Assembly (NCBI RefSeq): GCF_921293095.1
Contig: NC_060247.1
Span: 114,595,111-114,659,110, forward strand
Direction: 5' to 3'
Source of the DNA: Ischnura elegans
Taxonomy: Eukaryota > Arthropoda > Insecta > Odonata > Coenagrionidae
DNA length: 64,000 nt
In this document: positions 39,001 through 64,000 of the stretch, piece by piece
Layout of the letters: each line of letters opens with the position of its first letter
How positions within the stretch are numbered: position 1 is the stretch's first letter
The notes under the pieces: model-generated
Databases searched by the model: none
Seen by the model: the letters and a program-made list of their open reading frames with translations, nothing else
Told to the model about the DNA's origin: nothing
Translations under genes and position numbers: made by a program

Positions 39001-40049
39001 CTTCAGGGCCATATATACCAAATTAGCAATGAAAGACACTTAGTTAATTCCAAAATTTATTTAAAAAGTACCGGTTTCGGTTTTTATGCCATTATCAAGC
39101 ATGCTTTTTATATATTTGATAATATTATAGTATTTATTTACATTATTGTATAAAAAGCATTAATTATGCTCTTGACAATGGTGTAACAGCCTACACCGGT
39201 CGTACTTTTTAAATAAATTGTGGAAGTAACGAGGCGTCTTTCATCGCTAATATGGAGCCCTTCCACCACGTAAAAACTTCAAGTTTCGATTTCATGTATA
39301 CCAACATAATAAAAAATTGAGAATTATGACATTATAATCGGACTCCCCGAACTCGCGAGAAATGTAAAATGTTGGTTCCCGTCATTTTCTGAACACACCT
39401 TATATGTAAGATGTGAGGGCTCAGGGGAGCCGTGCGAGGATACAACACACCGCGGCCGGGACTCAGCAATCGCGCTGATTCGCCCGATCACACGGGGATG
39501 GGGTTGGAAAGGAAGGAAAAAGGAAAGAGGCGCCGCCGCGATAGGAGTCCGACGACGCCTCTGGGGTAGGGATAGGGTTGGAAGAGATGGGACGGGGTAA
39601 AACACCTTACCGCTATAGAAGCGGAAAGGGCCCACTCACTAGCGAAACCAGGCATCAGCCATTAATGTGCCAACGATTTTGGAGGATTTTCCTATTAAAG
39701 AGAAAATCCATTGATGAAATCGTTGGGTACCTTATATGTAAGTGTACCTCACTTACTCTTTGCACAGGTTTCTCCGACAGAGTTGGAAGCGGTGCTTCGT
39801 CTGTGTCCGGGGGTTGCGGACGTCGCCGTGGTGGGAAAGCCAGACGACAGGTCGGGGGAGCTTCCGGCCGCCTTCGTGGTCAAGAGTCAAGAGCACGAGA
39901 GCTTGTCGGAGCGGGACATCCACGACTGGATGGAGGACAAAGTGGCCACGTTCAAGCGACTGTCCGGAGGCGTGCGATTCGTCGATTCCATCCCTAAGTC
40001 CCCGTCCGGCAAAGTGCTCAGGCGAGAACTGGTCAAAATGCTTCACTGA
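23829..40049 (+). CDS. Acyl-CoA synthetase, luciferase/4-coumarate-CoA ligase type (9 coding exons)
   Basis: Coding exons: 23829-24065, 27848-28064, 29147-29347, 29849-30010, 30400-30557, 31938-32115, 35605-35777, 38619-38774 and 39768-40049. They join in phase to 587 residues, a normal length for this family. It belongs to the ANL superfamily, which activates a carboxylic acid with ATP and transfers it to coenzyme A. Visible motifs are the phosphate-binding loop [10 protein letters not shown] (237-246), LYHIFG (286-291), YGLTE (386-390), GWLHTGD (462-468), [12 protein letters not shown] (481-492) and the C-terminal [13 protein letters not shown] with the catalytic Lys at 576. The N-terminus ([18 protein letters not shown]...) is rich in Arg with no acidic residue early, which suggests mitochondrial import. 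The C-terminus (MLH) is not a peroxisomal SKL. Two ATGs are adjacent (23829 and 23832). The substrate cannot be told from sequence alone. Confidence 0.93.
24229..24734 (+). mobile_element. hAT-type MITE, 490 bp, with 8-bp TSD
   Basis: The element occupies 24237-24726. It starts CAAGGCCGTAGCCAG and ends CTGGCTATGGCCTTG, near-perfect inverted termini. The exact duplication CCAAAGAC is at 24229-24236 and 24727-24734. The subterminal regions are G-rich and C-rich, the interior AT-rich with no transposase frame. It lies in intron 1 of the acyl-CoA synthetase gene. Confidence 0.9.
24734..25009 (-). mobile_element. hAT-type MITE, GGCGCCGACT family, copy 1
   Basis: The element occupies 24742-25001. 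Termini CAGTGGCGCCGACT and AGTCGGCATCCCTG are inverted repeats. The exact duplication CCTGTAAT is at 24734-24741 and 25002-25009. Two other copies of the family occur inverted relative to this one at 25923 and 36615. Its left duplication shares base 24734 with that of the previous MITE. Confidence 0.92.
25360..25502 (+). mobile_element. Short hAT-type MITE (127 bp) with 8-bp TSD
   Basis: The element occupies 25368-25494. Termini CAGGGCCGGCCCTAG and TAAGGCCGGCCCTG are inverted. The exact duplication CAATAGGC is at 25360-25367 and 25495-25502. The interior is short and G/C-rich at both sides. Confidence 0.9.
25915..26185 (+). mobile_element. hAT-type MITE, GGCGCCGACT family, copy 2
   Basis: The element occupies 25923-26177. 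It starts CAGGGATGCTGACT and ends GTCGGCGCCACTG. The exact duplication TCGCACTA is at 25915-25922 and 26178-26185. It is collinear with the copies at 24742 (inverted) and 36615. Confidence 0.92.
26579..27165 (+). repeat. Diverged tandem duplication, unit about 305 bp
   Basis: Two consecutive units share a series of blocks in the same order: AGGCTTG, CATTAATCAAAG or TGTTAATCAAAG, AAGTTACCTTTCTAT, GAATAAAGAATAT, ATGACCTCCATCT (26779 and 27084) and ATCTTGTTCAG. The spacing between matching blocks is about 305 bp. No coding potential is evident. It lies in intron 1 of the acyl-CoA synthetase gene. Confidence 0.75.
27192..27633 (-). mobile_element. hAT-type MITE, TGGCACAGC family, with a nested foldback
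   Basis: The element occupies 27200-27625. Termini are CAGTGGCACAGCAAGG and CCTAGCTGTGCACCTG, inverted. The near-exact duplication is GCATATCT (27192-27199) and GTATATCT (27626-27633). Related copies lie at 32394, 33001 and 37205. Compared with the 32394 copy it contains an extra block of about 134 bp at 27303-27436. Confidence 0.88.
27303..27436. mobile_element. Palindromic foldback MITE nested in a hAT MITE
   Basis: Inverted arms of about 60 bp start CGATACTTCCAATGCACAAA and end CAGTGCAGGTATCG, with a loop of about 10 bp near 27368. The arms differ at few positions (for example GCCCACTGAA against GCCCACCGAA). The same host MITE at 32394-32691 lacks this block, giving an empty-site comparison. 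The exact target duplication is not clear. Confidence 0.8.
27848..28064 (+). CDS. Acyl-CoA synthetase coding exon 2
   Basis: Acceptor TATACAG at 27847; donor G|GTAAAT at 28065. Phase 0 in, phase 1 out. It encodes [29 protein letters not shown] and the family block [10 protein letters not shown]. Confidence 0.9.
28149..28442 (+). mobile_element. hAT-type MITE, GGGCATACCCAG family, copy 1
   Basis: The element occupies 28157-28434. It starts CAAGGGCATACCCAGGAT and ends CTGGAGATGCCCATG, imperfect inverted termini. The exact duplication GATATAAG is at 28149-28156 and 28435-28442. The second copy is at 41502-41944. It lies in intron 2 of the acyl-CoA synthetase gene, about 90 bp after exon 2. Confidence 0.9.
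29147..29347 (+). CDS. Acyl-CoA synthetase coding exon 3
   Basis: Acceptor CCCAACAG at 29146; donor GTAAGT at 29348. Phase 1 in and out. It encodes [20 protein letters not shown] after the split Gly codon, collinear with family members. Confidence 0.9.
29849..30010 (+). CDS. Acyl-CoA synthetase coding exon 4 (AMP-binding loop)
   Basis: Acceptor CTTTTCAG at 29848; donor GTAATT at 30011. Phase 1 in and out. It holds the ATP phosphate-binding loop. Glu241 replaces the Thr usual in SSGTTGLPKG; the other core residues are kept. Confidence 0.92.
30400..30557 (+). CDS. Acyl-CoA synthetase coding exon 5
   Basis: Acceptor CATTTTCAG at 30399; donor GTAAGG at 30558. Phase 1 in, 0 out. It encodes [13 protein letters not shown] and VPKFEPASF, typical of the acyl-substrate pocket region. 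Confidence 0.92.
31190..31270. repeat. Strong hairpin with 15-bp perfect inner stem
   Basis: The stem GCTGATGTTTCGAGC pairs with GCTCGAAACATCAGC around a 10-base loop, and the arms continue outward through AGTTTTTAACCTGGT. The combination of CTGATG and CGAAAC resembles a hammerhead core, but the A9 position is U and perfect pairing of the hairpin would compete with the ribozyme fold. It lies in intron 5 of the acyl-CoA synthetase gene. Confidence 0.6.
31445..31736 (+). repeat. Possible MITE with G-rich and C-rich ends
   Basis: A G-run near the start and the block GGGGGAGCCTGGCTCCCC near the end resemble subterminal regions of the local hAT MITEs. The outer bases CTAGAGTTAT and CTTATGCCCTAG could be termini. 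No duplication was found, so the class is uncertain. Confidence 0.35.
31938..32115 (+). CDS. Acyl-CoA synthetase coding exon 6
   Basis: Acceptor TTTCCAG at 31937; donor GTAAGT at 32116. Phase 0 in, 1 out. It encodes [18 protein letters not shown] and the family block [12 protein letters not shown]. Confidence 0.92.
32386..32699 (-). mobile_element. hAT-type MITE, TGGCACAGC family, diverged copy
   Basis: The element occupies about 32394-32691. It starts CAGAGGCACAGCAAG and carries the interior blocks TCCATTTTACTTAATTGG and CCCTCAGAAAGCC shared with 27200-27625. The flanks TTCGCACT and ATCACACT agree at 6 of 8 positions, a decayed duplication. It serves as the empty site for the nested foldback at 27303. 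Confidence 0.75.
32993..33306 (+). mobile_element. hAT-type MITE, TGGCACAGC family, with exact TSD
   Basis: The element occupies 33001-33298. It starts CAGAGGTGCAGCTAGG and ends GCGCTGTGCCACTG. The exact duplication ACCTGGAT is at 32993-33000 and 33299-33306. It lies in intron 6 of the acyl-CoA synthetase gene. Confidence 0.93.
33720..34450 (-). pseudogene. Mariner-class transposase remnant
   Basis: On the minus strand, frames scattered by stops and shifts spell a mariner-type transposase C-terminal half. A block near 34100-34130 reads [16 protein letters not shown] (catalytic HDN region), then [15 protein letters not shown] (the normal form has a YSPDLAPSD-like core), then KKWLGGKGF. The end at 33700-33912 reads [17 protein letters not shown], like the terminal cysteine/GDYVE motif. 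The DNA end TACGAGGGACG at 33722 resembles a mariner terminal repeat next to TA. The gene is inactive. Confidence 0.75.
34889..35103 (+). mobile_element. hAT-type MITE, CATAGGCGGAT family, copy 2
   Basis: The element occupies 34897-35095. It starts CATAGGCGGATCCAGGG and ends CTGGATCCGCCCCTG. The exact duplication TCTGCAAT is at 34889-34896 and 35096-35103. The interior shares the CCCAGACCCTTAAAAAT-like and TCGTTCGTTTTGT blocks with the copy at 3938. Confidence 0.92.
35605..35777 (+). CDS. Acyl-CoA synthetase coding exon 7 (YGLTE motif)
   Basis: Acceptor CTTTACAG at 35604; donor GTGAGC at 35778. Phase 1 in, 0 out. It encodes [13 protein letters not shown], with the conserved adenylate-binding motif, and ends GELLIRGPQ. 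Confidence 0.92.
35915..36020 (+). repeat. Possible short MITE with CAG...CTG ends
   Basis: The stretch starts CAGAGGGGTAGCCAGAC and ends TAGGTCGCCCCTG, G-rich and C-rich as in the local hAT MITEs. No 8-bp duplication was found. It lies in intron 7 of the acyl-CoA synthetase gene. Confidence 0.4.
36607..36883 (+). mobile_element. hAT-type MITE, GGCGCCGACT family, copy 3
   Basis: The element occupies 36615-36875. It starts CAGGAATGCCAACTTAC and ends GTCAGCGCCACTG. The exact duplication TATTTTAG is at 36607-36614 and 36876-36883. It is collinear with 25923-26177. Confidence 0.92.
37197..37517 (+). mobile_element. hAT-type MITE, TGGCACAGC family, with exact TSD
   Basis: The element occupies 37205-37509. 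It starts CAAGAGCGCATCTAGG and ends GCTGCGTCACTG. The exact duplication CAGACCCC is at 37197-37204 and 37510-37517. It shares the interior blocks GCGCAACTAATACTGGGG and TTCTGAGGGATATTTTAT with 33001-33298. Confidence 0.92.
37588..37832 (-). mobile_element. hAT-like MITE, GAAATATAA family, minus copy
   Basis: Read on the minus strand this matches 57538-57794 and about 48040-48290: a GGGTCCGAAC-type start, an interior with ATGAA and AAAATAT blocks, and an end near AATTCCTGGCTATCCC. No clean target-site duplication was found here. Confidence 0.6.
38619..38774 (+). CDS. Acyl-CoA synthetase coding exon 8 (hinge region)
   Basis: Acceptor TCCGATAG at 38618; donor GTAAGG at 38775. Phase 0 in and out. 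It encodes [19 protein letters not shown] and the hinge Asp/Arg in [12 protein letters not shown]. Confidence 0.92.
39025..39260. mobile_element. Hammerhead-type foldback element, ACCGGT family
   Basis: Inverted arms (left from about 39025, right to about 39255) share ATGAAAGAC and ATTTATTTAAAAAGTAC. On the minus strand the left arm reads TTGATAATGGC, then CCGAAACCGGTAC: a GAAA box followed by palindromic CCGG and UA, as in hammerheads with minimal helix III. The right arm (plus strand) reads TTGACAATGG, then CCTACACCGGTCG, more decayed. It lies in intron 8 of the acyl-CoA synthetase gene. Confidence 0.6.
39768..40049 (+). CDS. Acyl-CoA synthetase coding exon 9 (C-domain, stop)
   Basis: Acceptor TTTGCACAG at 39767. 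It encodes [20 protein letters not shown] through the catalytic Lys in [11 protein letters not shown] to the stop TGA at 40047-40049. It is markedly GC-rich against its flanks. Confidence 0.93.
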   Translation, partial: VSPTELEAVLRLCPGVADVAVVGKPDDRSGELPAAFVVKSQEHESLSERDIHDWMEDKVATFKRLSGGVRFVDSIPKSPSGKVLRRELVKMLH

Positions 40050-40251
40050 CCGCCCTCCTCAGCTCACGGTTGAAGGAAAAAGACGCGACGCCACCGGCGA
40101 GACACAACTTCCCACATTGTACGAATGAGGGCACTCGAGGCAGTCCCATAAGCGATGCCCGAGGAACTTACCATCTTATTTCGGCTCTTAAATGATGCCA
40201 AAATATTCCATTACCCGATTTAAGCAAATAATCGTGAGCACGGGTAATAAA
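40050..40251 (+). terminator. 3' UTR and candidate polyadenylation signal
   Basis: AATAAA occurs at 40246-40251, about 200 bp after the stop codon of the acyl-CoA synthetase, within GGGTAATAAAATAAG. It is the first canonical signal after the stop. The actual cleavage site cannot be placed from sequence. Confidence 0.45.
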
Positions 40252-41490
40252 ATAAGAGGATTCTCCGGTAAGCCTCAAGATGTGCTCTGACCCACAACGC
40301 ATTTTAATGGATTTACAAACGGCCACTCGTGTCCGCGGAGCGCTCCAAATCCAAAGCGCTGTTATCCGAATTTTGCATCGATTTCATAATGTTGCTAGTA
40401 ATTTATTGCTGGTGCAAGCCGTAATGCAAATAATGATAGTAAATGGATCGCTATGTACTCATCACCGCCCCGCGGACATTTCTAAAAACCAATTAAAATG
40501 CGCAAAAACTGGCACCATAAATCAAGCTTTTAAGGGATAGACTGGGACATATTCTGTGTAGTCCTCATGAATGTTGGAGACTCGAACGGTGCTACAGCTG
40601 CTACTTGAAAAATGTTTGACTTGACGATCGAAGTCAACGTTCACGAAGTGCCTTGTGTCCGCGATTTCCCATGCAACGGAACTAGCGCGCAAGGACTTTC
40701 TTTGGCGTAAATGGTCAAATGGGGTCGCGGAATGGTCTGGACAATTCTGCTGAATCGCTGTTGGATTCACAGGTAGGCGAGCATTACTTTGGTAATTGGG
40801 CCTCAACCTTCCAATGCAATTGACTCAGCGTAGTGAGATGGCGATCGCTATGCCACCAGCGAGGTACTGAAAACTGTCTATTGCAGGTATTCACGGTTTC
40901 ATACAAGTTGGTAATCAACTTCGTGATCCCAAAATTACCTCCTCTCCTCTTTCCTCCATTCCTATTTTTAAAAAAACGAAGATATTTTTCTATTTCATTC
41001 ATACCCACCTAATTCAAATAAATATTGTATATGACTTACACTGTGAAAAAGATATGGAGAGCTTTAAGGGCGCATATAAGAGATGAACAGAGTTTGGGAA
41101 TCAAACGATCACATGCAGTGCCATCTTGCGATGTAAATCCAGTTTTTTAGAGACGTGTAGATATCAGTGTGTGGCTGGGCACAGCAGGATGCCGATGAAC
41201 CAGGCTCCAAAAAAGCTGCAACATTAATGATATTTCTCAATCGGTGTGCCTTATACCGCAGCGTCCACGGATAGTTAAGCGGGAGCAAAGTGTTCTTCAA
41301 GGCTGACAAATTGATAGAACTCTCCTACCGTGTGAAATATGGAAGCTTCATATCTCTCCTCAATCCATACGAGTCAATGTGATCCTACTCGAGGATGAGA
41401 TATTATGTTAAACCACTACGTTTTGTAAATATTTTTGTGATGAAATAAATGAATGCATCATGTTCTTCTATTTTTACCGGCATTATTTTC
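40252..41490. other. Intergenic DNA after the acyl-CoA synthetase gene
   Basis: Several frames of 65-95 codons are open but show no motif. No repeat with defined ends was found. Another AATAAA-like sequence near 41445 could be an alternative downstream polyadenylation signal. Confidence 0.4.
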
Positions 41491-41493
41491 GTT

Positions 41494-41952
41494 ATAACTT
41501 TCAAGGGCGTACCCAGGATCATAACTAGGGGGGACAAGCCATGGCCTGGGGGGAGGCAAGCTATGGGATGTATGAGATTATTTCCTTGACAAAATAGTTT
41601 TATTTTAGTTACATATCAATTACTAATATATATCTCGGTGGCGGTGGGGTAAAGTCCCCGCCTGCCAAACCGTAGGTCGTGGGTTCGAATCCCGCCTGGG
41701 TAAGTGATCCCTATCCAGGGCATGGATGTTTGTGTTGTACTTTGTTAATATTGGAAACCCTCGTTGTAAAAGGGCGTCATGTGCTGTTTACGGGGAGTTT
41801 GATAATAAATAAATTAAAAAATTTTCGTGGATTTAAAGAAAATTTGTTGAATATTTTCGTTTCAATTCAGTACTGACTTTTGCGATTTTTGCTTCTGGGG
41901 AGGGGGGTCAGCTGCCCCCCCTGTCCCTCGCTGGGTAAGCCCATGATAACTT
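41494..41952 (+). mobile_element. hAT-type MITE, GGGCATACCCAG family, copy 2, split by a SINE
   Basis: The element occupies 41502-41944. It starts CAAGGGCGTACCCAGGAT and ends GCTGGGTAAGCCCATG. The exact duplication ATAACTTT is at 41494-41501 and 41945-41952. Outside the SINE its sequence follows the 28157-28434 copy closely, including GGGATGTATGAGATTATTTC and TGTTGAATATTTTCGTTTC. Confidence 0.92.
41632..41820 (+). mobile_element. tRNA-derived SINE (family A) inside a hAT MITE
   Basis: The head GGGGTAAAGTCCCCGCCTGCC is followed by the B-box GGTTCGAATCC (41682-41692), a body shared with the minus-strand copy at 6003-6195, and a tail AATAAATAAATT. The host MITE runs directly from TACTAATATA to TTTTCGTGG in its other copy (28157), so the boundaries of the insertion are seen by comparison. 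Confidence 0.9.
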
Positions 41953-43567
41953 TCTATATGTGCACTTTTTTTTAATTATCCAAGATCTTCATGGAATCTA
42001 TCAGTAAAACTGTTGTGCTCACCACTGTTGGCGATTGTTTTTGCTAGGCTAGTGACCAGGTTATTTACCAGACAATTAGTTTGCAATTTACTTCGGGCAA
42101 TTATAAGTCCAGATTACACGGGATCGGTCGAGGCCAGGTCGAATATTGCGGTAAGCACCTCAGCCGAATTTAAAAAAAATGGGAATATGCAAAAAATCGA
42201 AAGTGCATAAAATTTTGTACAATTTTCCTTTAGTCAATCATTTGCATCTAAGTTGCGCTAAATTACGAGATTACAGTAAAACAGTTAAAAAATTTAGTCA
42301 AGAATTGTTGAAAATCTGGCAAAGGCGTTACCAGTAGGAAATAAGTATCAAGCTTATTGAACGAATACTCGCCGTGGTGAAGCGCGTGAACTATCGTAAA
42401 GAAGTTCCATGAATTACCATTAATATCACAGTACCATTCGACAGATAGATAACTGTGACCTACTAGTTGTAATGATATTTCCTGAGTTGACACTGCAACC
42501 AGGGAACTTCCGATCGAATCTCGTCAACGGTGAGTGGATTGAGATTGAGAAAAGCTGGATGATGAAATCAATAGCAAGGCTTACGGCTCAGGTAAGTGAG
42601 TAAATTTCCAGTGCACTTCTTTTCAGGTGAGAACTACAAGGCAAATTCCCGCTGAATAATTTCTCATGAAATTTTTTAACTCCAATTGAAATTTAGTTGG
42701 TAGACACACTTTTATCAGAGAGAGGTCATACGAGGCATGTAAAATTTCACTAAAAGTATAATTTTACACCTTCAATTTGAAACTTGATCGGCTAACATTT
42801 GGACTACAGCATATATTATATTTGTCAGTATTAAAATCGGCATCAACCTTGATAATTTTTTTGTGTGTCGTTTGTTTACGCTATAAACCAGAACAGAAAA
42901 TTAATACGTTTTGTCGCTGAGCGTTTAAACCTGTTTTTTCTTATTCAACATAGAGTTGCATGACAGGTCTGAGCAACAATAAAAATTATCATAAACTAAA
43001 ATTTCAAATTCCGCTCGCCCCCAACTGGGACATGGTTTGGTCAACCAACGTTATTTAGGGGTAAAAATCATGCAGTCGAAAATTTTGGCAGAGTAGCACA
43101 AGTTAGCCTCGTAGACGACCCACTCCTGACCCATGGGGGGCGAGCGAGGGCCAGCCCCTACCCTCCTTAATACGATTGTTTTACGTTTTTCGTGGAAAAC
43201 ACGAAAAGCATGACCTCTAGTAAAAATACTTGAAACAATACTAACTCAAACTGCTGAAATGTTTCTACAAAATAGGTCCTTATCGTGTTTGCTAAAGGAA
43301 TAGTTATCGAGTTACAGAGGAAGTGACCACCATTGATTTTTTTTGTATTAATCGAACCAAGTAACATACGGTACCCATTTATGAAATGAGTCAACCTGAA
43401 AATTAAAAAAAAGTCTTATTTGGACGACATTAAATCGAGATTTAAAGTTTAACGGCAGAATAACAGAGGTACCGCGAGGTCTTCTGCGACCAAAGAGCCT
43501 GTGTAAGCAAGCATCCTATTGGTTGTAGGTTTAAATGTCCGAGTGCCAATTCTATGAAGGTCGGAGT
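41953..43567. other. Intergenic DNA, nothing recognised
   Basis: AT-rich, with short open frames only. No exon, RNA gene or repeat with defined ends was supported. Confidence 0.4.
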
Positions 43568-44161
43568 CAGATCCGGAACTAGGAATTTTGTCAAGGGCGC
43601 GAAGATCAGTTTGCCGCCCCCCATTCTATGTTCCACCCTTCCTACCATCCCCATCCCCACCACTAAAATATTATACCTCCATAAGCTATTTTTGATATGC
43701 GGTATCCGAAATTGCACTTCTTGTTTATACTATTAGAAGTTTTATTTGTGAAAAACAATTTTTAATAAAACATATGTATTAAACTTATACCATACATTGT
43801 CATTGAAAAACGCTTACATTAATTAACAACGTTACACTGTTTTCGCGCCCCCGACCTCGCTGCTGAGCGCTAAAGGAATTAATTCATGACAGTTGTAGAT
43901 ATTGCACTCACTCCTGACTCGTTTATTCTTGTGTCGTCTCTTATAACGAAGAAAATAATTTGGTACAGCGTCAGTGTAATAAAGCTATTAAAATGTGCAA
44001 AAAAAATCAAATAACATCGAACAATATTGATTGTGGCATTATACTCCTGAAAAAATTAAATTAATTTTTAAAAATAAACTTTTCAAACTTTGCCTCCCCC
44101 TGAAATCTGCCGCCTAGGGCACGCCCCCCCCCCCCCCTGCCCCGCCCTTGTTCCGGGCCTG
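43568..44161 (+). mobile_element. hAT-like MITE without a clear TSD, upstream of the amylase promoter
   Basis: The element starts CAGATCCGGAACTAGG and ends GCCCTTGTTCCGGGCCTG, imperfect inverted termini with the CAG...CTG ends of the local hAT MITEs. The flanks (GTCGGAGT and AGTCGAAG) do not form a duplication. It ends about 205 bp before the amylase TATA box. Confidence 0.65.
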
Positions 44162-44347
44162 AGTCGAAGAATAGTCAAACATACGAAAGCCATTGGCTCT
44201 TTGGAGGGGGATATGAAGGCAGCGGACGAGAAGTGGAGACAAGGTCAATGTCATTCGATATGAAATTGTGGGAGAGGGGGGTCGAGAGGTCAAGAGTTGG
44301 GGAGGAGAAGATGGGCAGTAGGTGGGAGTCCATCGAAGGAGGAATAA

Positions 44348-62181
<17,834 letters not shown>

Positions 62182-62276
62182 TAATATAAGAAATTAAGAA
62201 TCAATTCGTAAGCTAAATGAAAGACAATCGAACGCCGCACGATTTTTCTTAAACTGCCAAGAACGAACAGAAAAAG

Positions 62277-62497
62277 TGAAGGCCGTTTCACACGATGCAC
62301 GTAATTGCACAATCTGACGTGAGTACGAATGCACAGCCAAAATTGCATCGTGCAAAGAGATGATTTTTTAGAACGCATGGACGTGAGATCGCAAAATTGC
62401 CCCTGTTCTAATTTCATTCGCGCAATTCAACGCCGCATTGAGAAAGAAAGGCAGTTCTAACATGCGCAATTACGTGACCCGTGTGAAACGGCCTAAA
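62277..62497. mobile_element. Harbinger-like MITE, GGCCGTTTCACACG termini
   Basis: The element occupies 62280-62494. Termini AGGCCGTTTCACACGATGC and the inverted GGGTCACACGGGTTTC-type end (CCCGTGTGAAACGGCCT) pair well, and both arms also share CACGTAATTGC. The 3-bp flanks are TGA and AAA, so the duplication is lost or the boundary is one base off. It lies in amylase intron 5. Confidence 0.7.
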
Positions 62498-62499
62498 AA

Positions 62500-64000
62500 C
62501 TGCCACTAGCGAGCAGAAAGCGTAACACAGCGTTTAAACGACTGATGGGGGAAGCCGCTGGAGACTCAGAGGCCACAATGAAGAACCGCAATAAATTCCA
62601 GAAGAATAAAAATATTTCCAAACCGCACTTATTTTCTTGCAAACGATTAGTATCCTAACGCCCCCGTAATACGCCAATTTAGACAGCTTGCGGGGTTGCA
62701 TGTATATGCAGTACAAAATTCTCCGTATCTCCATTACTATACGTTGTTTGAAGTGTTATTAATGGGCCATTTACAAATAATTTATTTTTGTAAAAAGAGT
62801 TTTCTCATTTAAAGTCATTGTTTCATTTTAACTGAGAGTTATATTTGTTAGTTCTTGGTTGTTGCCTGTTATATTAATTTGTTTATTGCTGTTACATCAA
62901 TTTATTATGTTATCTTCATCATTCTCCTTCTAATTGATGTTTAGGTTATATTTGTTATCCTAATTTATTTTTTCCTTTTCATCGCGTTAAAATAGTGGCA
63001 GTAATATTGATTTTATTTCAAGTAACATTGCATGATGGTAACTAGCAGTTTGATACGTTTTATAGTAAGTAGCCATTTTGTTTAATCAGAACTAAATGTA
63101 AATTGGTGTGCCCATGAACGGATAAATAAATGAAGGCTATCTCAGTGTGCAGCCATAAGTGTAAACCCTTGAGGCAGACTCCAAAAAAGGTCATACAAGT
63201 GTTATCAACTTATCCTCTTGAAAAACCTAATAAATATGCGATTAGGCTGGGAAGTGTGTGTTGGTTGTCCAAAGACGCTTCCTCCATGGAATCGTAGGGA
63301 CACACTTCCGTGCTCTGGCATTGGGAATATTGTCGTTGGAAGCGTTCCCATTGCTAATTGACCAATAGCTCACTGTCGCGTGTCCAGCAGCTATCTCCAC
63401 AAATCGAGGAAATGGGAAGAAGTACTCGGATGCCAACGTAAGATATCGCAACGGCTCCACGTGCATTGCATACAGCCAGAAGACGTGCCACACAGAATCC
63501 GATTACGATGGTATCTGCTCACCCGGCAGATGTGCAATCACAAAAACGTCTGTTTCCTATTTCGTCGCAAAAAGGGCGCAATCATCTTGACTGGCTATCC
63601 CTTGCAATGCACGGTACCAATAAACTTTTCTCCATTATGCAAATGCAGTCTGCAGTAAAACGGAGTCATCCACACGCTTGATATCGAAATTGAAGGGCTT
63701 AACATTTAACCCTTTCTAACCCAGAGCTGATTATGGGAGAAATCAAATTTGAAGATTTTTCATTCTGAAAACTTGAAAATTTAACACTCAATTATAATTA
63801 TCGTGGCAGCTATATATTTCGTCCATAAAATTTACTCTACAAAATAATTGGTAGTTTAGATACTTCCTCAATAGAGCTGAAAGTTTAAAAAAATTTGTTG
63901 TTGCTTAGAAGCAACATTGGGTTATAAAGGGTTAATCACAGGATAACCTATGAACTGAGGTCTTATTCTTTACCATCCATTTTCATTAGTGAAGGATTTT
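62500..64000. other. Amylase intron 5, no further exon seen
   Basis: No stretch encodes the expected continuation after the split Gly codon, that is, the region with the third catalytic Asp. The frames at 63242-63681 have no amylase motif. The next exon must lie beyond the right edge. Confidence 0.6.

Noticed and set aside
41640..41710. Possible tRNA gene
   Set aside because: A- and B-box are present but no full cloverleaf follows. The unrelated body, AATA tail and second copy at 6003-6195 make it a SINE.
63242..63681. Possible next amylase exon
   Set aside because: None of the three frames on the plus strand carries the expected amylase sequence after the split Gly codon.

Overview
The window is nuclear DNA from an arthropod, most likely an insect. 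It is AT-rich, protein-coding genes are broken by long GT-AG introns, and the exons are GC-rich against their introns. The densest content is mobile DNA: hAT-type MITEs, tRNA-derived SINEs, APE-type LINE fragments, a copia element, a mariner remnant and hammerhead-type foldback elements. Nothing bacterial, no CRISPR array and no rRNA were seen.

Two host genes can be assembled exon by exon on the + strand. The first is a luciferase/4-coumarate-CoA-ligase-type acyl-CoA synthetase. Its nine coding exons lie between 23829 and 40049, join in phase and encode 587 residues, with an arginine-rich N-terminus that suggests mitochondrial import. A TATA/initiator pair at 14363-14395 followed by a splice donor at 14468 looks like its promoter and non-coding first exon. 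The second is an animal-type secreted alpha-amylase: five exons from 44411 to 62152 carry the signal peptide, the calcium-binding Asn, the nucleophile Asp and the acid/base Glu. The gene runs off the right edge.

Layout: 1-14300 is intergenic, with a hAT MITE, a decayed LINE with a SINE in it, and a degenerate multicopy gene on the minus strand. 14340-40300 is the acyl-CoA synthetase locus; its long 5' intron holds a broken LINE and a broken YqaJ-like nuclease gene, and introns 1-8 hold a dense cluster of hAT MITEs, most with exact 8-bp target-site duplications. 40300-44360 is intergenic, with a MITE that carries a SINE inside. 44367-64000 is the amylase locus; intron 1 contains a nearly pristine but internally deleted copia element, decayed LINE copies and two hammerhead-type foldbacks, and introns 2-4 carry further MITEs, SINEs and LINE pieces close to exons.

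The most interesting system is a set of palindromic elements (about 17.86, 21.83, 39.03, 48.30, 52.12 and 58.30 kb). Their arms carry hammerhead-ribozyme-like cores, and four are flanked by exact 12-13-bp direct repeats. This fits non-autonomous, Penelope-like or retrozyme-like retroelements; no matching reverse transcriptase gene is present here. All homology calls were made by eye without database searches.
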